Positions 10,579 through 21,442 are shown, counted from the first letter of the stretch. The stretch is DNA of 64,000 nucleotides from Mycoplasmopsis bovigenitalium (GCF_002356075.1 NZ_AP017902.1:372001-436000); one strand, 5' to 3'. The notes: generated by a model not told the origin, from the letters alone. Numbers and translations: made by a program.

Positions 10579-11250
10579 ATGTTTATAACTTTTGAAGGTC
10601 CAGACGCGAGCGGGAAAACAACAATATTAAACAAATTAATTGATTTTTTGAATAAAAATTACCCTGAAATTGAATTTATTACAACCCGCGAACCAGGCGG
10701 AAAGCACTTAGTTGAAGCTGAAAAAATTAGGGAAATTATTTTGAACAAAGATTCAATACTTAGCCCTGAAGCTGAAGCTATTTTGTATTCAGCAAGCAGA
10801 AGAATACATCTTGATAGAGTTGTGATTCCAGCTCTTTCTGAAAACAAATTAGTTATTTGTGACAGATATGTAGACAGTTTCTACGCATATCAAGGATACG
10901 CGCGAGGACTAGGTTTAGACTACGTAAAAGCAATGACAAATTTAGTTATCAATGGTTTAATGCCAGATATAACAGTATTTTTTAATATCACCCCTGAACA
11001 AAGTAAAGCTCGCATGAATCAGGAACGTTTAATAGAGCAGCATGATAGATTGGACTGTGAAGGTGATAATTTTCATAGAAAAGTTTACAATGGGTATCTA
11101 GATTTAATAAATCAGGACCCAAAAAGATTTATAATCATAAATGCAAACCAAAGCATAGAAGAAGTGTTTTTAGACTTAAAACAACAGCTGTTTTCAAACC
11201 AAAAATTCATTGATTTTCTTAAAAATAAGGGTATAAATGTTAGCGAATAA
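10579..11250 (+). CDS. tmk: Thymidylate kinase
   Basis: Phosphorylates dTMP to dTDP in the cytoplasm, an essential step of dTTP supply. 223 aa. P-loop GPDASGKTT at residues 6-14, the DR(Y/H) motif in CDRYVDS and the lid region follow, typical of TMK. The end overlaps the start of holB by 14 bases, so the two are probably translationally coupled. A GGGG-containing ribosome site precedes the ATG and overlaps the recR stop. Confidence 0.96.
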   Translation: MFITFEGPDASGKTTILNKLIDFLNKNYPEIEFITTREPGGKHLVEAEKIREIILNKDSILSPEAEAILYSASRRIHLDRVVIPALSENKLVICDRYVDSFYAYQGYARGLGLDYVKAMTNLVINGLMPDITVFFNITPEQSKARMNQERLIEQHDRLDCEGDNFHRKVYNGYLDLINQDPKRFIIINANQSIEEVFLDLKQQLFSNQKFIDFLKNKGINVSE

Positions 11251-12151
11251 TTTAACCAAAATTATTGACAATTCAATTCAATCAGGCAAAATAAGTCACT
11301 GTTACTTACTTGATATTAACAACAATGAATATCTAGATGACAATCTTTTGTATATGATTAACTCTTTTTTAAATACAAACTTTAAAAATGTCGATGAAAT
11401 TACCATTCCAAATGTAATAATTGCCGATGGCATCAAAGAAGCAGATAAAAACCTCTCAAAAAGCAATATTATAGAAATATTTGAAAAAAGCTCATTTTCT
11501 AGTACTAACGCAGCAGATAAACAAATAATAATATTTAAAAATGTTGAACATGCGTCAAATGTAGCTCTTAATTCACTTCTTAAAACCATAGAAGAACCCT
11601 ACAGTAACACCATCTTTATTTTAACTACAACAAATCAAAAATCTTTACTTCCAACAATTAAATCTAGAGCATTCATAATAAAAATAAACATTAATAAAAA
11701 AACAATAAGTGTTGATAAATTAATAAAAAATAATATTGAAGAAAATGAAGCAAAACTTTATATTGAGATTACAGACTCAATTCAAAAAATTTTGCAAAAT
11801 AGACACCTTTTTAACTTGGAAAAAATCAATCAATTTATCTCATTATTTCTTGATTCATTTAAAAATAAATACCTTTTAGGAATGTTTCTTTCAACATTAA
11901 ATAAAAAAGACACACACAATGAAGTTGAGTTTTATTTAAAACTGTTTCAATTTTTGTGCACATTAAGTTGAAGTAATAATTCACATAACCAAATTTTGAA
12001 TAAAAAAATTGATACTTTAATAAAGAAAAATTTTAGATTCACTGACGCATTTACACTTATTAACGAATATTTTGCTAAAAAGAATGAAAATACCAATGTT
12101 TTTTTAGCAATTCAATCACTAATTGTTCAATTATTGGAGTGTTATGAGTAA
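11237..12151 (+). CDS. holB: DNA polymerase III subunit delta'
   Basis: Clamp-loader subunit that completes the DnaX/delta/delta' ring opening the beta clamp. 304 aa. The conserved segment SLLKTIEEP matches the delta'/DnaX family, and ISHCYLLD resembles the region preceding the P-loop, but no Walker A is present, as expected for delta'. The SRC motif appears as KSRA. A TGA Trp codon interrupts the gene under the standard code at 11969. Overlaps tmk at the start and the rsmI start at the end. Confidence 0.9.
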
Positions 12152-12866
12152 ATTATTCATTGTCGGTACACCGATTGGCAATCTAAACGATATAACATTT
12201 AGAGCTCTTGAAACCCTAAGAAATTGTGACTTAATAGCTTGCGAAGATACTCGTGTAACTAAAAAACTCCTAAATCATTTTAACATTCAAAAAAAGCTTA
12301 TTTCATACTCAAAAATTAATGAAGCAAAATCTGCGGAATACATTGTAAATATATTGAAATCCGAAAATTTGAATATTGCACTTGTTTCCGACGCTGGGAT
12401 GCCTTTAATTTCAGATCCTGGTTTTGATTTAATAAAATTAGCAAGATTAAACGATATTAAAATTGAGATAATACCAGGGGTTAATGCAGCAATCAGTGCT
12501 TTTGCTTTATCAGGCTTATCATCAACATTTGTTTTTCATGGCTTTCCAAAAGAACGCAGTGGGCAAAGAAAAGAACAATTAACAAACCTTGATGACAAAA
12601 ACGCTCATATCTTTTACATTTCGCCCCATAAAATCGATTTATTTTTGAATGATATTGAAAATATTTGAGGCGAAAAATGTGAATTATTTTTAGCAAGAGA
12701 ATTGACTAAAATACACGAATCACTATATTATGGAACAATTTTTGACATTAAAAATCAGCTAAAAAACGACCCAAACAAAGGCGAGTTTACAGTGGTTATT
12801 AAAATCAAAGAAAGTCAACGCACAAAAGTAAATAAATATGCTAAATTTTCTAAATTCAATAATTAA
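12144..12866 (+). CDS. rsmI: 16S rRNA (cytidine-1402-2'-O)-methyltransferase
   Basis: Methylates the ribose of C1402 in the decoding centre of 16S rRNA, using S-adenosylmethionine. 240 aa. N-terminal VGTPIGNLNDIT and CEDTR are signature segments of the family, followed by SDAGMPLISDPG and the SAM-site segment IIPGVNA. I chose ATG 12144 because the conserved N-terminus begins there and GGAG precedes it; an in-frame ATG 21 bases upstream has no family support. It overlaps the end of holB. TGA encodes a Trp at 12666. Confidence 0.95.
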
Positions 12867-12883
12867 ATATTAATTTATGTGTG

Positions 12884-12937
12884 TATAATAACACTACTAA
12901 ATGTATCGTTATTTTTTTATTAATAATTTGGAGGAAT
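12884..12937 (+). promoter_or_regulatory. Promoter and ribosome site of the RNase J-like gene
   Basis: An extended -10 TGTGTATAAT ends at 12889 and GGAGGA lies just before the ATG at 12938. The roughly 45-base leader carries a T7 run but no clear regulatory fold. Confidence 0.55.
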
Positions 12938-14587
12938 ATGAATAATATTAACTTTTTTGCATTAGGCGGTCTTGATGAAAACGGAAAAAATTGTTACGTA
13001 CTGGAATTCAACAACAAAATATTCATAATTAATGCTGGAACAAAAGTACCAATAAATTCAAAAAATGGTGTTGATACATTGATCCCTGATTTTTCTTATC
13101 TTGAAAAACACAAAGACAGAATCGTTGGAATTTTTATAAGCGATGTAAAAAATGAAACATTCTCTGCACTGCCTTGATTAATAATGCACATACCGAATTT
13201 AAATATTTATACTTCTTCATTCAATAAAGTAATGATTTTGGATAGAATATCAAAATATAATATTCAAAATAAAAATTTCAAAGTTAATGTTATTAATAAA
13301 ACAACAAATTTTGGAGACATATTTATTTCACCAATTGAATTAGCTGGCTCAATGCCTGGTCACATAGGTTTTAATTTTATAACTCGGGATGGCGATATTC
13401 TATTTATGTCAAATTTCGTCGAAGGTGATTTAGGAATCTATGGGAAACTACAATTTGAACACCTAAAAAGAAGTTTTACAAAACGTAAATTAATTGCACT
13501 TGTTGTTGATGCTGGTAGGGCTAATTATTCTGGTAGAGCAGTAGAAAAAATTAAACTACCTGCCTCAATCAAAGATGTTTTCATGAGCGCTAAAGCAAAT
13601 GAAAGAATCATTATTGGTGCCTATGATGAAGAAATGGTTTCAATACACCAAATACTTGATTTAGCTAAGCAAACAAATCGACCAATAATAACATATGGCA
13701 AAACATATGGTCAATTATTCTCACTAATGCGACAAGAACACGGAGATGTTGAATTCCCTGAATTAATTGACTATCGCCTTGCAAATAAGACTGATAATGC
13801 CGTAATACTAGTTACAGGTTCAATTGAAAGACTATACTCTCGTTTTTTAAGAATAACCGACAATAATGATGTGTTTCTAAAACTTAAACCGACTGATAAC
13901 GTAATTATGATTGCTCCTCCAGTAGCAGGTTTAGAAAGTATTGCCGCAGTTTCACTTGATGATATTTCAAGAATAACACCAAAAATTGCTGATGTAACTA
14001 ACAAAGAATTTTATAGACATCGTCCAGCGCGACAAGACCTAATTAATTTAGTTAACACACTGCGCCCAGAATATGTTATCCCTGTCCAAGGTTTGTATAG
14101 ATATTTATCTGATGCTGCTAAATATATAAGAAAAGAGGCAAATTATAAAGAAGAAAATTGCTTAATTTTGCAAAATGGTAAAATTGCTCATTTTATTGAT
14201 GGTAAATTATCTAGCACTAATGGCAAAATTAAGGAAATTGGTGATGTAATAATTGATGGATACGGAATCGGTGATATTAGTACTGAGGTTATTGCTGAGC
14301 GTGAAGTTCTTGGGCGTGATGGAGTAATTATTATTACCGCTAATTTTGATCCGTCTATTAAAAAAATAACTGGAAAAGTACATATAAATATCGTTGGTTC
14401 CTTATCAAAAAATGATAAAAAAGATGCAGAAAACTTAATTTTAAGAACTATTGCTTCAGTGCTTGATGATGAAGTTTTTGAGGGACTAAAAGATTTTCAA
14501 AATCGTACTCGCCAAGTTTTAAGAAAAAGAATTTTTAAAGTATTTAACAAAGAACCATTAATTATTATTTCACTAATTACAAACTAA
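12938..14587 (+). CDS. RNase J-family protein with degenerate active site
   Basis: 549 aa with the full RNase J architecture: metallo-beta-lactamase fold, beta-CASP insert (LVVDAGRANYSGRA) and C-terminal domain. RNase J normally carries HGHEDHIG; the aligned segment here is SDVKNETFSALP with no His. The later metal ligands are also lost: AGSMPGHIG in place of the THS(I/M)PDS-like motif, YRHRPAR in place of SGHA, and PVQGLYR in place of PVHGEYR. It is therefore probably catalytically dead and may act as a partner of an active RNase J encoded elsewhere. The start has GGAGGA upstream and replaces a longer reading frame without family support. Own promoter; followed by a strong terminator. Confidence 0.88.
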
Positions 14588-14610
14588 AAAAGCCGCCTGG
14601 CTTTTTTTGT
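14586..14610 (+). terminator. Rho-independent terminator
   Basis: AAAAAAGCC and GGCTTTTTT arms around a 4-nt loop, followed by T residues; it overlaps the stop codon of the RNase J-like gene. Confidence 0.9.
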
Positions 14611-14640
14611 TTTCAATTTAGAAATGAATTGATTGGTAAA

Positions 14641-15240
14641 TTATTTAGCTCTTGAATTCTTAGTTTTTTCTCTAAAATTATATGGCAATGAATTATCATT
14701 TTTAATAATATCAATGTAATAATTAACTAATTTATTGTTGAAAAAATATTGATTTGTTTTTTCCTTTTCAGCAACTGTTTCAAGTGCTTCATAGACCATT
14801 TTTTTAACTTCATCAGGGTACTGATACTTAACTGAATTAGTTAAAAATTCATCACGATCTACAACAGTAAAAGGTTTATTTGGATAACATTTAATGTCTA
14901 AGTCAAAGTCTATAAACTTGATGGTGTTATCTTCATAAATTGGATTAGATGCTAAATTGATATAAATATAATTATGTCTTTTCTTAAGCATAATTAAAGC
15001 ATTAAAATTTTCATTTTTAGGCATAAACCAAATTACTGGTTCCCTGTACATTCAAGATGTCTTTTCAGTTTCAGCAACTTTTGTTTTATACATAAACAAA
15101 ACGAAATGGTCTTCGGTATTTCTAATAACTTTTACACCATTTCACTGTCTATACAAATATCCATTATATTTGTATGCTTGAACATTCACGATTGCGCCTA
15201 AAAGAGGAAACATTATCTCTTTATTTTTATTTTTTGGCAT
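14641..15240 (-). CDS. DUF402 family protein, possible nucleoside phosphatase
   Basis: 199 aa cytoplasmic protein. The central segment VIWFMPKNENFN and the later FIDFDLDIKCYP with DRDEF match DUF402, whose Staphylococcus member is reported to be a nucleoside di/triphosphatase; the acidic FDLD/DRDE residues would bind metal. Start ATG 15240 follows GGAAGG; several TGA Trp codons lie in the first 70 residues. Single gene converging on the RNase J-like gene. Substrate cannot be deduced. Confidence 0.75.
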
Positions 15241-15268
15241 ATATACCTTCCACGCATAAGCGTTTATT

Positions 15269-15306
15269 ATTATTGATAAGAACAATCGCATTTTTTTATC
15301 AATAAT
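15269..15306. promoter_or_regulatory. Inverted repeat in the DUF402 leader
   Basis: Perfect 11-bp arms ATTATTGATAA and TTATCAATAAT separated by 16 bases, about 30 bp upstream of the DUF402 start. A smaller ACGC/GCGT hairpin lies between it and the ribosome site. Could be a leader hairpin or operator; function unknown. Confidence 0.4.
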
Positions 15307-15411
15307 TAAATTATAAGGTTGAATGGCATTATCAATTATTTTTTTGTGAAATTTACCATAAAAATATCATTAGTATTGTAAATTTATTGAAAAATTAAAG
15401 GGACTTTTAAA

Positions 15412-15443
15412 CAAAAATTGCACCTGACAATGCTCAGATGCAA
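15412..15443 (-). terminator. Terminator after ylxM
   Basis: Arms TTGCATCTG and CAGGTGCAA (minus strand, one G-U pair) followed by T5. Lies 9 bases beyond the ylxM stop. Confidence 0.85.
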
Positions 15444-15451
15444 TTGATTTA

Positions 15452-15682
15452 TTATTGAACCATTTTTTGCTCAAGTCTTTCTAACTTGTTGATCGCTTTT
15501 TTAACACTATCATATGCGGCAGTTCGAGTTGTAGCAGTTAAATTTGCAATTTCTTGATAACTCATATCTTCCAAAAAATAAAGTTGAAAAGCTTGCAATT
15601 GTGTTTGAGTCAAAAATTTTTGATATTTTTCAAATAAGGTAATTAAATGTTCTCTTTTATCTAACTCAGTGATTTTACTCAT
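15452..15682 (-). CDS. ylxM: YlxM/p13-like SRP-associated DNA-binding protein
   Basis: 76 aa helix-turn-helix protein of the YlxM (UPF0122) family, shaped like sigma region 4: DMSYQEIANLTATTRTAAYDSVKKA is the recognition-helix region, here cited from its key residues YQEIA and TRTAAYD. In Firmicutes ylxM lies next to SRP genes and stimulates SRP function. Here its start overlaps the ftsY end by 8 bases, which fits that role. Confidence 0.9.
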   Translation of the reverse strand: MSKITELDKREHLITLFEKYQKFLTQTQLQAFQLYFLEDMSYQEIANLTATTRTAAYDSVKKAINKLERLEQKMVQ

Positions 15683-16718
15683 TATTGATTAAATCCTTAG
15701 TCATTGCATAAATGAATTTTTCAAGGTCAAATTCTTGAAGATCGTCCAACCCCTCGCCAAGTCCAATATATTTAACATTTAAATCAAACTCATCTTTTAT
15801 CGAAAGAACAATTCCACCCTTGCTTGTTCCATCCATTTTAGTTAATATAATTCCAGTTGGACTAGCAACTTCCTTAAAATGTTTAGCCTGGCTTACACCA
15901 TTTTGGCCAGTTGTAGCATCTAGAACAAGTAAACACTCGTGTGGAGCATCATTTTGAAATCTTTTAATAATTCCATAAATTTTTTCAAGTTCTTTCATTA
16001 AGTTTATTTTATTTTGCAATCTTCCAGCTGTATCAATTAAAAGCAGATCATAATTTTCATCTTTTGCTTTTTTTAATGAGTCAAAAACCACTGATGCCGG
16101 GTCAGCATTTTCTTTTTCGGGTTTGATAATATCAACACCAGCTCTAGAAGCTCAAACATCCAGTTGGCTTACAGCACCCGCTCTAAAGGTATCAGCAGCC
16201 GCAACAAGAACTTTTTTGCCCATTTTCATGTATTTATGGGCAATTTTGGCAACCGAAGTTGTCTTGCCAGAGCCATTAACGCCAACAAAAACAAAAACAT
16301 TTAAGCGACCATCTTGATAATTTAATGTTGTATCAACAATACTTTTATTAGTGTAAATAACAAACATTTGATCCGCGGCAAGTTCCCCAATATCTTTTGT
16401 TAAACTAAGATTTCTAAGCTTTACCTCGTTTTTAATATGTGTAATCATCGCATAAACAAGTTGTGAACTTATATCAGACATAATTAAAATTTCTTCTAGT
16501 TCTTCAAAAAATTCCTCATTTATTTGTTTGTGTTTGTTTTGTAAATTTAAAATTTTACGACCTAAACTAGATTCATTGTCAAAAGCAATTGTATACTTAT
16601 CAAGTTTTTTTGACTCTTCAAGTTCTTTAAGTTGCTTTTGGTCTATCTCTTTTTGTTTTTCTTCAACTGTTTTTTTTCTGTTAAATATTTTTTCTTTTAA
16701 AAATTTAAAAAATCCCAT
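15675..16718 (-). CDS. ftsY: Signal recognition particle receptor FtsY
   Basis: SRP receptor GTPase that docks ribosome-SRP complexes at the membrane. 347 aa, N-terminal basic helix, then NG domain with G1 GVNGSGKTTS, DTFRAGA, G3 DTAGR and G4 TKMD. The acidic A domain found in E. coli FtsY is almost absent, as usual for small genomes. One TGA Trp occurs in the RA-loop region. Overlaps ylxM. Divergent from rpmG. Confidence 0.96.
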
Positions 16719-16811
16719 AATTGAATTTTATTCTAAATTATCCAAAGTGTATATAAAACAAGTCGGATATTAACATAAGTTTTAATTTAAAACTAATTCA
16801 TTTATAAAATA

Positions 16812-16840
16812 TTGCGAATAAATTTGCTTTATCGTATAAT
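16812..16840 (+). promoter_or_regulatory. rpmG promoter
   Basis: TTGCGA, a 17-base spacer, then TATAAT at 16835-16840: close to the sigma-A consensus with ideal spacing, about 50 bp upstream of rpmG. Confidence 0.6.
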
Positions 16841-16890
16841 TAAAAAGATTTTAATGATATTTTTAATTTTGAATTAAGATAAGGAGAAAA

Positions 16891-17043
16891 ATGGCAAGAG
16901 AAGGATTTACATTTCAATGTACTGATTGCAAGATGGAAAACTACATTAGCAAGAAAAACAAAAAAAACCATCCTGAAAAAGTAGAATTAAATAAATATTG
17001 TGGTAAATGCAACAAGCACACTGCACACAAAGAGAAAAAATAA
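16891..17043 (+). CDS. rpmG: 50S ribosomal protein L33
   Basis: 50 aa, too short for many gene finders. Cys pair CTDC near residue 11 and CGKC near residue 37 form a zinc ribbon, so this is the zinc-binding (C+) L33 type. Basic KKNKKN linker and HTAHKEKK tail are typical. AAGGAG precedes the start; the protein sits in the 50S exit-site region. Followed by a terminator about 85 bp downstream. Confidence 0.95.
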   Translation: MAREGFTFQCTDCKMENYISKKNKKNHPEKVELNKYCGKCNKHTAHKEKK

Positions 17044-17127
17044 TATCAATAAATATTGGTGTGGTCTTTTTTATGACACACTTTTATAAAAATACACACA
17101 ACAAAACTTATTATTTAAAAATAACGA

Positions 17128-17159
17128 GTCAAGAGCATTATGTGCGCTTGACTTTTTTA
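17128..17159 (+). terminator. Terminator after rpmG
   Basis: Arms GTCAAGAGC and GCGCTTGAC (one mismatch) with a 7-base loop and T6 directly after. Confidence 0.85.
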
Positions 17160-17377
17160 TTAACCCCAACTATATTAACTTTTAAAAGTAATTTGAATTG
17201 TAATTTATAGTAAGAAAATATTTAAAATATTATTTTTGTGGAAATTTTTTATTTAATAGTTCTTATGTCATTTTTTTTACATTTAAATAACAATTTATTG
17301 AGAATATATGTTTATAAATATTTTTTCAAATATTGAATAATGAATGGTAGTAAAATAAATATTAATTTTAAGGAACA
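17160..17377 (+). other. AT-rich spacer before transglutaminase-like lipoprotein
   Basis: About 220 bp without a coding frame. AAGGA at 17370-17374 is the ribosome site of the next gene; possible -10 elements are too many in this AT-rich stretch to choose one. No repeats or RNA fold recognised. Confidence 0.4.
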
Positions 17378-19498
17378 ATGATGAAAAATATTAAACGTAA
17401 ACTATTAGTTTTAAGCGGGGTCAGCAGCGTTGTGGTTTTGGCTTCGCAATTGGTTTCTTGTGAGGTATTGCAAAAACAAGAGAATAAAAAAACACCAAGT
17501 AAATCACCACTTTTACCGGCAACTCCAATAGTAAAAAAGGAAACTAAACCACTAACAAAACTAACCCCTGCAACACCAATTGTGAATGTCGAAAATAAAA
17601 AAACACTGCCGCTAACTAAATTAAGTGATGCAAAAAAATCTACACAGCAAAACACTGCACCAGTTGTTAATAACAATCAAAAATATCCAAGAAAGCAAAC
17701 AGTTGACAAGTCAGAAATTAATAGTCAAATTTTAAGTGCAAATCTAACTGGGTACAATTATTATTCTGATGCAAATTACCATTTAGGTTTTGAAGATAAT
17801 ATTGAATTAAAAACTGATCAAGAGTTAAATTTAAAGTTATTAAACAACTCTAATCAAGAAGTTAATGGCGTAAATTGGTATGTTAGAACATATTACCCAA
17901 CTGATGAAGTTTATGAGATAAATCAAAATTTAAATCCGAATTCATCTCTTAGTTTTGTAGCACCAAACATTATTAAAGACAACAATAATGAAAATAAAAC
18001 TAAAAATGTTGAGTTATGAGCATATTACCAGGGTCACTTATATAAAGCTAATTTAAAGATATACACTAAGAAAGAAAGCAAAAACATAAGTGAATATGAA
18101 CAAAGTGTAAAAAGAGTTAAAGAACTAAGTAAAGATTGACATAATTTATCAGATGTTCAAAAAGCAAAAAAAGCATATGAATGACTGACAACTAATGTTA
18201 AATATCAAGAGGGTCAATATTTAGGTGATGATCAAACTGCTTATTCTGCAATAATACAACAAGCTAGCGTGTGCACTGGTTATGCTAAAGGCTTTAAAAT
18301 GTTTATGGACGAGTTAAATATTCCCAATATGCTTATAACTGGAGATGTTGGAACCGAAAGACATATCTGAAATATGGTAGAAATAGAAGGCAAATGATAT
18401 CACGTTGATGCTACTTGAGGAATTAGAACCAGTTTCAACAAAAATATAAACTATAATTATTTTTTGATTAACGATTATGACTTAAAATTAGGCAGAGATT
18501 ACATAAAACGCTTTAAATATGAGCAAATGGGCGAAAAATATCGCGGAATCGCATTAGAAAACTTTATTACACAAAGAGAGCAAGTTGCTAAGTTAGTTGA
18601 AAAACAATTAAGTCCCGAATCAAAAACTAATATTTTAACTTTAACTACACCGCGTAACGCAGAATTTGATAATGTAGTAAGAGAGGGTATTTTCAAAAAA
18701 TTAAGTAATCGTGAAAAATTACACATATCAAAGAAACAAAATCGTAACTTTTTAACATATACTTGCATATTGCCCCGTAATGAAGACCACTCAAAAAATG
18801 CCAATATAGAAATCGAAAAATTCGCAAACAATGTTAGCTCATACATTTTAAAAATAAAAACTAAAAACAATGATGTTGAGCTGTCAAATGATAATGTATT
18901 TGTTCAAGGTGCATTCATTAAAAAAGTTGAAAAACAAGGCTCAGATTATTTAGTTTACCTTGAAAATTTTGATAATTTTGGAAATACAAAAATTAATATT
19001 GAAGTTCATAAAATCGGATATAAATTTAATAATTATCAAAAGTCATTTGATTTTGACGTTAAACGTCAAGAAATGCCTAAAGCAGTATTCAATGCAACTG
19101 ATTCAAACAATGGTGTTTTAACCAATATTGATAATAGTATGGAATACCGTACATACAATAATTCATGACAAGATGTCACATCAAATCAAATTAAACTTGA
19201 CAACATTGGTACAATACCTATTTCGATAAGAAAAAAATCTTCTAATACACATTTTACTTCTGAAATTCAAGTTATTAATATTGAAAAAGGACAAGATTTA
19301 GATAGAATTGTTAAATATTATAATGGTGAAGTAGTTGGTGTTGATAATACTATGCAATACCGTTTAAAAAATTCAAGTGATTGAATAGATATTAATGCTA
19401 ATAAATTAGCAAAATTAGCCCAAGGTCAATACGAATTCAGAGTTAAACCAATGCCAAATAAACTTGCTTCTGATGTGTTTACCCTTACCGTAAATTAA
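17378..19498 (+). CDS. Surface lipoprotein with transglutaminase-like domain
   Basis: 706 aa. N-terminal signal ending in ASQLVSC (lipobox Cys near residue 28), then a Pro/Thr/Lys-rich spacer with repeated TPATPIV units. A transglutaminase/cysteine-protease-like core follows: Cys299 in SVCTGYAKGF, His329 in RHIWN, Asp344 in HVDATW, the expected Cys-His-Asp order. The C-terminus carries two copies of an Ig-like module (around NSMEYRTYNNSW and NTMQYRLKNSSDW) that resembles modules of Gram-positive surface proteins, so acquisition by transfer is possible. Displayed outside the cell. Whether it cross-links or cleaves proteins is unknown. Monocistronic with a terminator. Confidence 0.85.
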
Positions 19499-19517
19499 GT
19501 AAATTTAGATAACAACA

Positions 19518-19559
19518 ATAACGGATAGTGCTTTAAATAAAGTCTATTCGTTATTTTTT
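19518..19559 (+). terminator. Terminator after transglutaminase-like gene
   Basis: 11-bp arms ATAACGGATAG and CTATTCGTTAT (one G-U) then T6. Confidence 0.85.
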
Positions 19560-19847
19560 GTCTATAACTCCAGTTATTTTGTTTTAAATTATGCAAAATA
19601 TTAAACGCAAACAAAAGTACTATAACACCGAAAATTCAACTATATTAAAATTTGTATTTTGAAATAATTAACAATTTTTAATTTATTTTTAGCTAAGTTT
19701 ATACAAATTTGTGATTTCAATAATGCTAATAAAAGTGAAAATTTAATGTCATAAATCAAGAAAATTAACTAATGGTCTTGAAAACAGGCGTAAAAAGATA
19801 GAAATTTTTTTATAATTTAATTAATAGAATTAATTAAAGGATTTTTT
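19560..19847 (+). other. Non-coding spacer with possible lipoprotein-start relic
   Basis: About 290 bp, very AT-rich. At 19590 a 26-codon frame starts MQNIKRK, close to the start MKNIKRK of the transglutaminase-like lipoprotein, then loses similarity; it may be a relic of a duplicated start region. No ribosome site precedes it. TATAATTTAA at about 19811-19820 is a plausible -10 for the next gene. Confidence 0.3.
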
Positions 19848-20279
19848 ATGGAAAGAAGAGAAGAAAAAGAGAAAAAGAAGAAGAAAAAAGCTGCTTTAGC
19901 ATTTTTATTAGCATTTTCATCTGTTGTCACGTCTTGCACAGCTATAGGGGTTGTTTTTCTTAAAAAGCAATCATTAAATGAAACTAATAATGACATAACT
20001 AAAGTTGAAAATGAAATAGTTTCTCCTGATAGAAAAAATGAAAAATTAAAATTAAGTCAAATTGATTTATCAAAATTTAAAACTACATTAAGAAAAGTTA
20101 ATAAACTAAATATTGATAATTTTTACAAAGACTATGTGGAAAAATTAAGAAAAGAAAAATTCGAAGAATATAAAGCCCCACTTTGAAAAAAATATAATCA
20201 AATTAATGATTTTTACCAAAAATTAATTTTAGATAAGCCAAATGATATATTAATTAATGCTGATAAAAAACAAATTTAG
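19848..20279 (+). CDS. Lipoprotein N-terminal part (split gene)
   Basis: 143 aa. Unusual 14-residue start of alternating Glu/Arg/Lys (MERREEKEKKKKKK), then a hydrophobic stretch ending VVTSC, a plausible lipobox, then a Lys/Asn-rich extracellular region. Preceded by AAAGGA. It ends at TAG 20277 a few codons after an A6 run (20265-20270); a shift of one base at that run reads straight into the next frame. It is probably the first part of one gene with 20288-21253 (about 468 aa together). Unknown function. Confidence 0.6.
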
Positions 20280-20287
20280 AAGTATTA

Positions 20288-21253
20288 ATGAGCATCAAAG
20301 ATAGATTAAATAATGCGCCACTAAAAGACTATGATTTTGTTGATAATCTTGATGAAGAACTGCACCAATTTTATATAAACAGAATAGAGCTCCTAGTGTT
20401 TAGAGAGGACTATTTAGCTTTATTAAATTTCATTAAATTAAAATATTCAAGCATAAATACAGATGAAGTTAATAACTGAGTGAATGAACAATTATCGTAT
20501 GGCGGTTTGCAACTAAAAGACGTATATCATTCGGGTTATAAAAATTTAAAAAATCTTTTATTAGTAGATACAAATTATGATTTAGAGAATTTGATACCCG
20601 ATCCAATACACTATGAAATGGGTGAAATAGAAGATAAAGATTCAATTTACGCCAAAATTCAAACCACAATTCTTATGCAGAATACCAACGCTTTTGTAAT
20701 ATATGGATATTTTGAAAAAGTTATTAATGAATTAAACAAATTAAACAGTGATAAAAAAGATTATAAAACTTATTTCCAAGGAATTTTATATCTTGAAAAG
20801 CAAATTATTTTAATTAATGAGCGTATTAAAGCCGGAATTGAAATGAAAGAACACTATGATCATATTATTAGTGGTTCATACATATATGGGGAATGGGCAG
20901 TAAATAGTGCAAAAGAAGTAGCTGCTAGAATTAAGAAAACATCTACAACTGAAGATGTTAACAAAGCAATTGAAGAATTAAAAAACATTAAGGAAGAAGG
21001 TGAAAAACGCGAAAAAGCAAGATCGCGATACGAACAGACAGTTAAAAATGCAACATCATTTCTTGAATCACTAAAAAATAGTGCAAATAAATATCCAGAA
21101 ATAATCAATGAGTTAGAAAAAGTTATTGAAGAATGTAAAAATTTCCAAACACCTTATCCAACTGTGGAAATGTACACAAATGCCGTTGAAAAATTAATAT
21201 CAGCCGTAGGGAAAGCTGCTGATGAAAAGGAAAAAAAAGATAATCAATCATAG
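20288..21253 (+). CDS. Helical repeat part of the split lipoprotein
   Basis: 321 aa, no signal peptide of its own and no good ribosome site before ATG 20288; the frame stays open back to 20264, right to the A6 run. Mainly helical and Glu/Lys-rich; the C-terminal third contains a segment (YEQTVKNATSFLES ... PTVEMYTNAVEKL) resembling the three-helix FIVAR/GA-type modules of extracellular matrix-binding proteins. If fused to the preceding 141 residues it would be surface exposed. The tag stop at 21251 is followed by in-frame coding-like sequence. Confidence 0.6.
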
Positions 21254-21442
21254 CCAAACAAGAATATGAAGCTTCATTTTTGAAATCTAAAGAAATAAGA
21301 AAAAATGCTTGAAATTAGTTATATATTTGAAGAAATTAATAAAAAAATTGTCAAATGATATTGTAAAAGCAATTGAATTAGTAAAAAATAAACCCACTAA
21401 AAAACATATAAAGAAGCAAAGTCTATTTTAGATAAGCTGTAA
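21254..21442 (+). pseudogene. Decayed C-terminal tail of the split lipoprotein
   Basis: After the stop at 21251-21253 the same frame continues with AKQEYEASFLKSKEI and then stops. Two other frames continue with helical text (SNDIVKAIELVKNK, then TYKEAKSILDKL ending at TAA 21440). The pieces together look like one more helical repeat broken by at least two indels. Confidence 0.5.

Noticed and set aside
15241..15411. Riboswitch upstream of the DUF402 gene
   Set aside because: Only two simple hairpins are visible and no known aptamer motif; reported as an inverted repeat instead.
19590..19668. Separate small gene starting MQNIKRK
   Set aside because: No ribosome site, only 26 codons and similarity limited to seven residues; kept as a possible relic.
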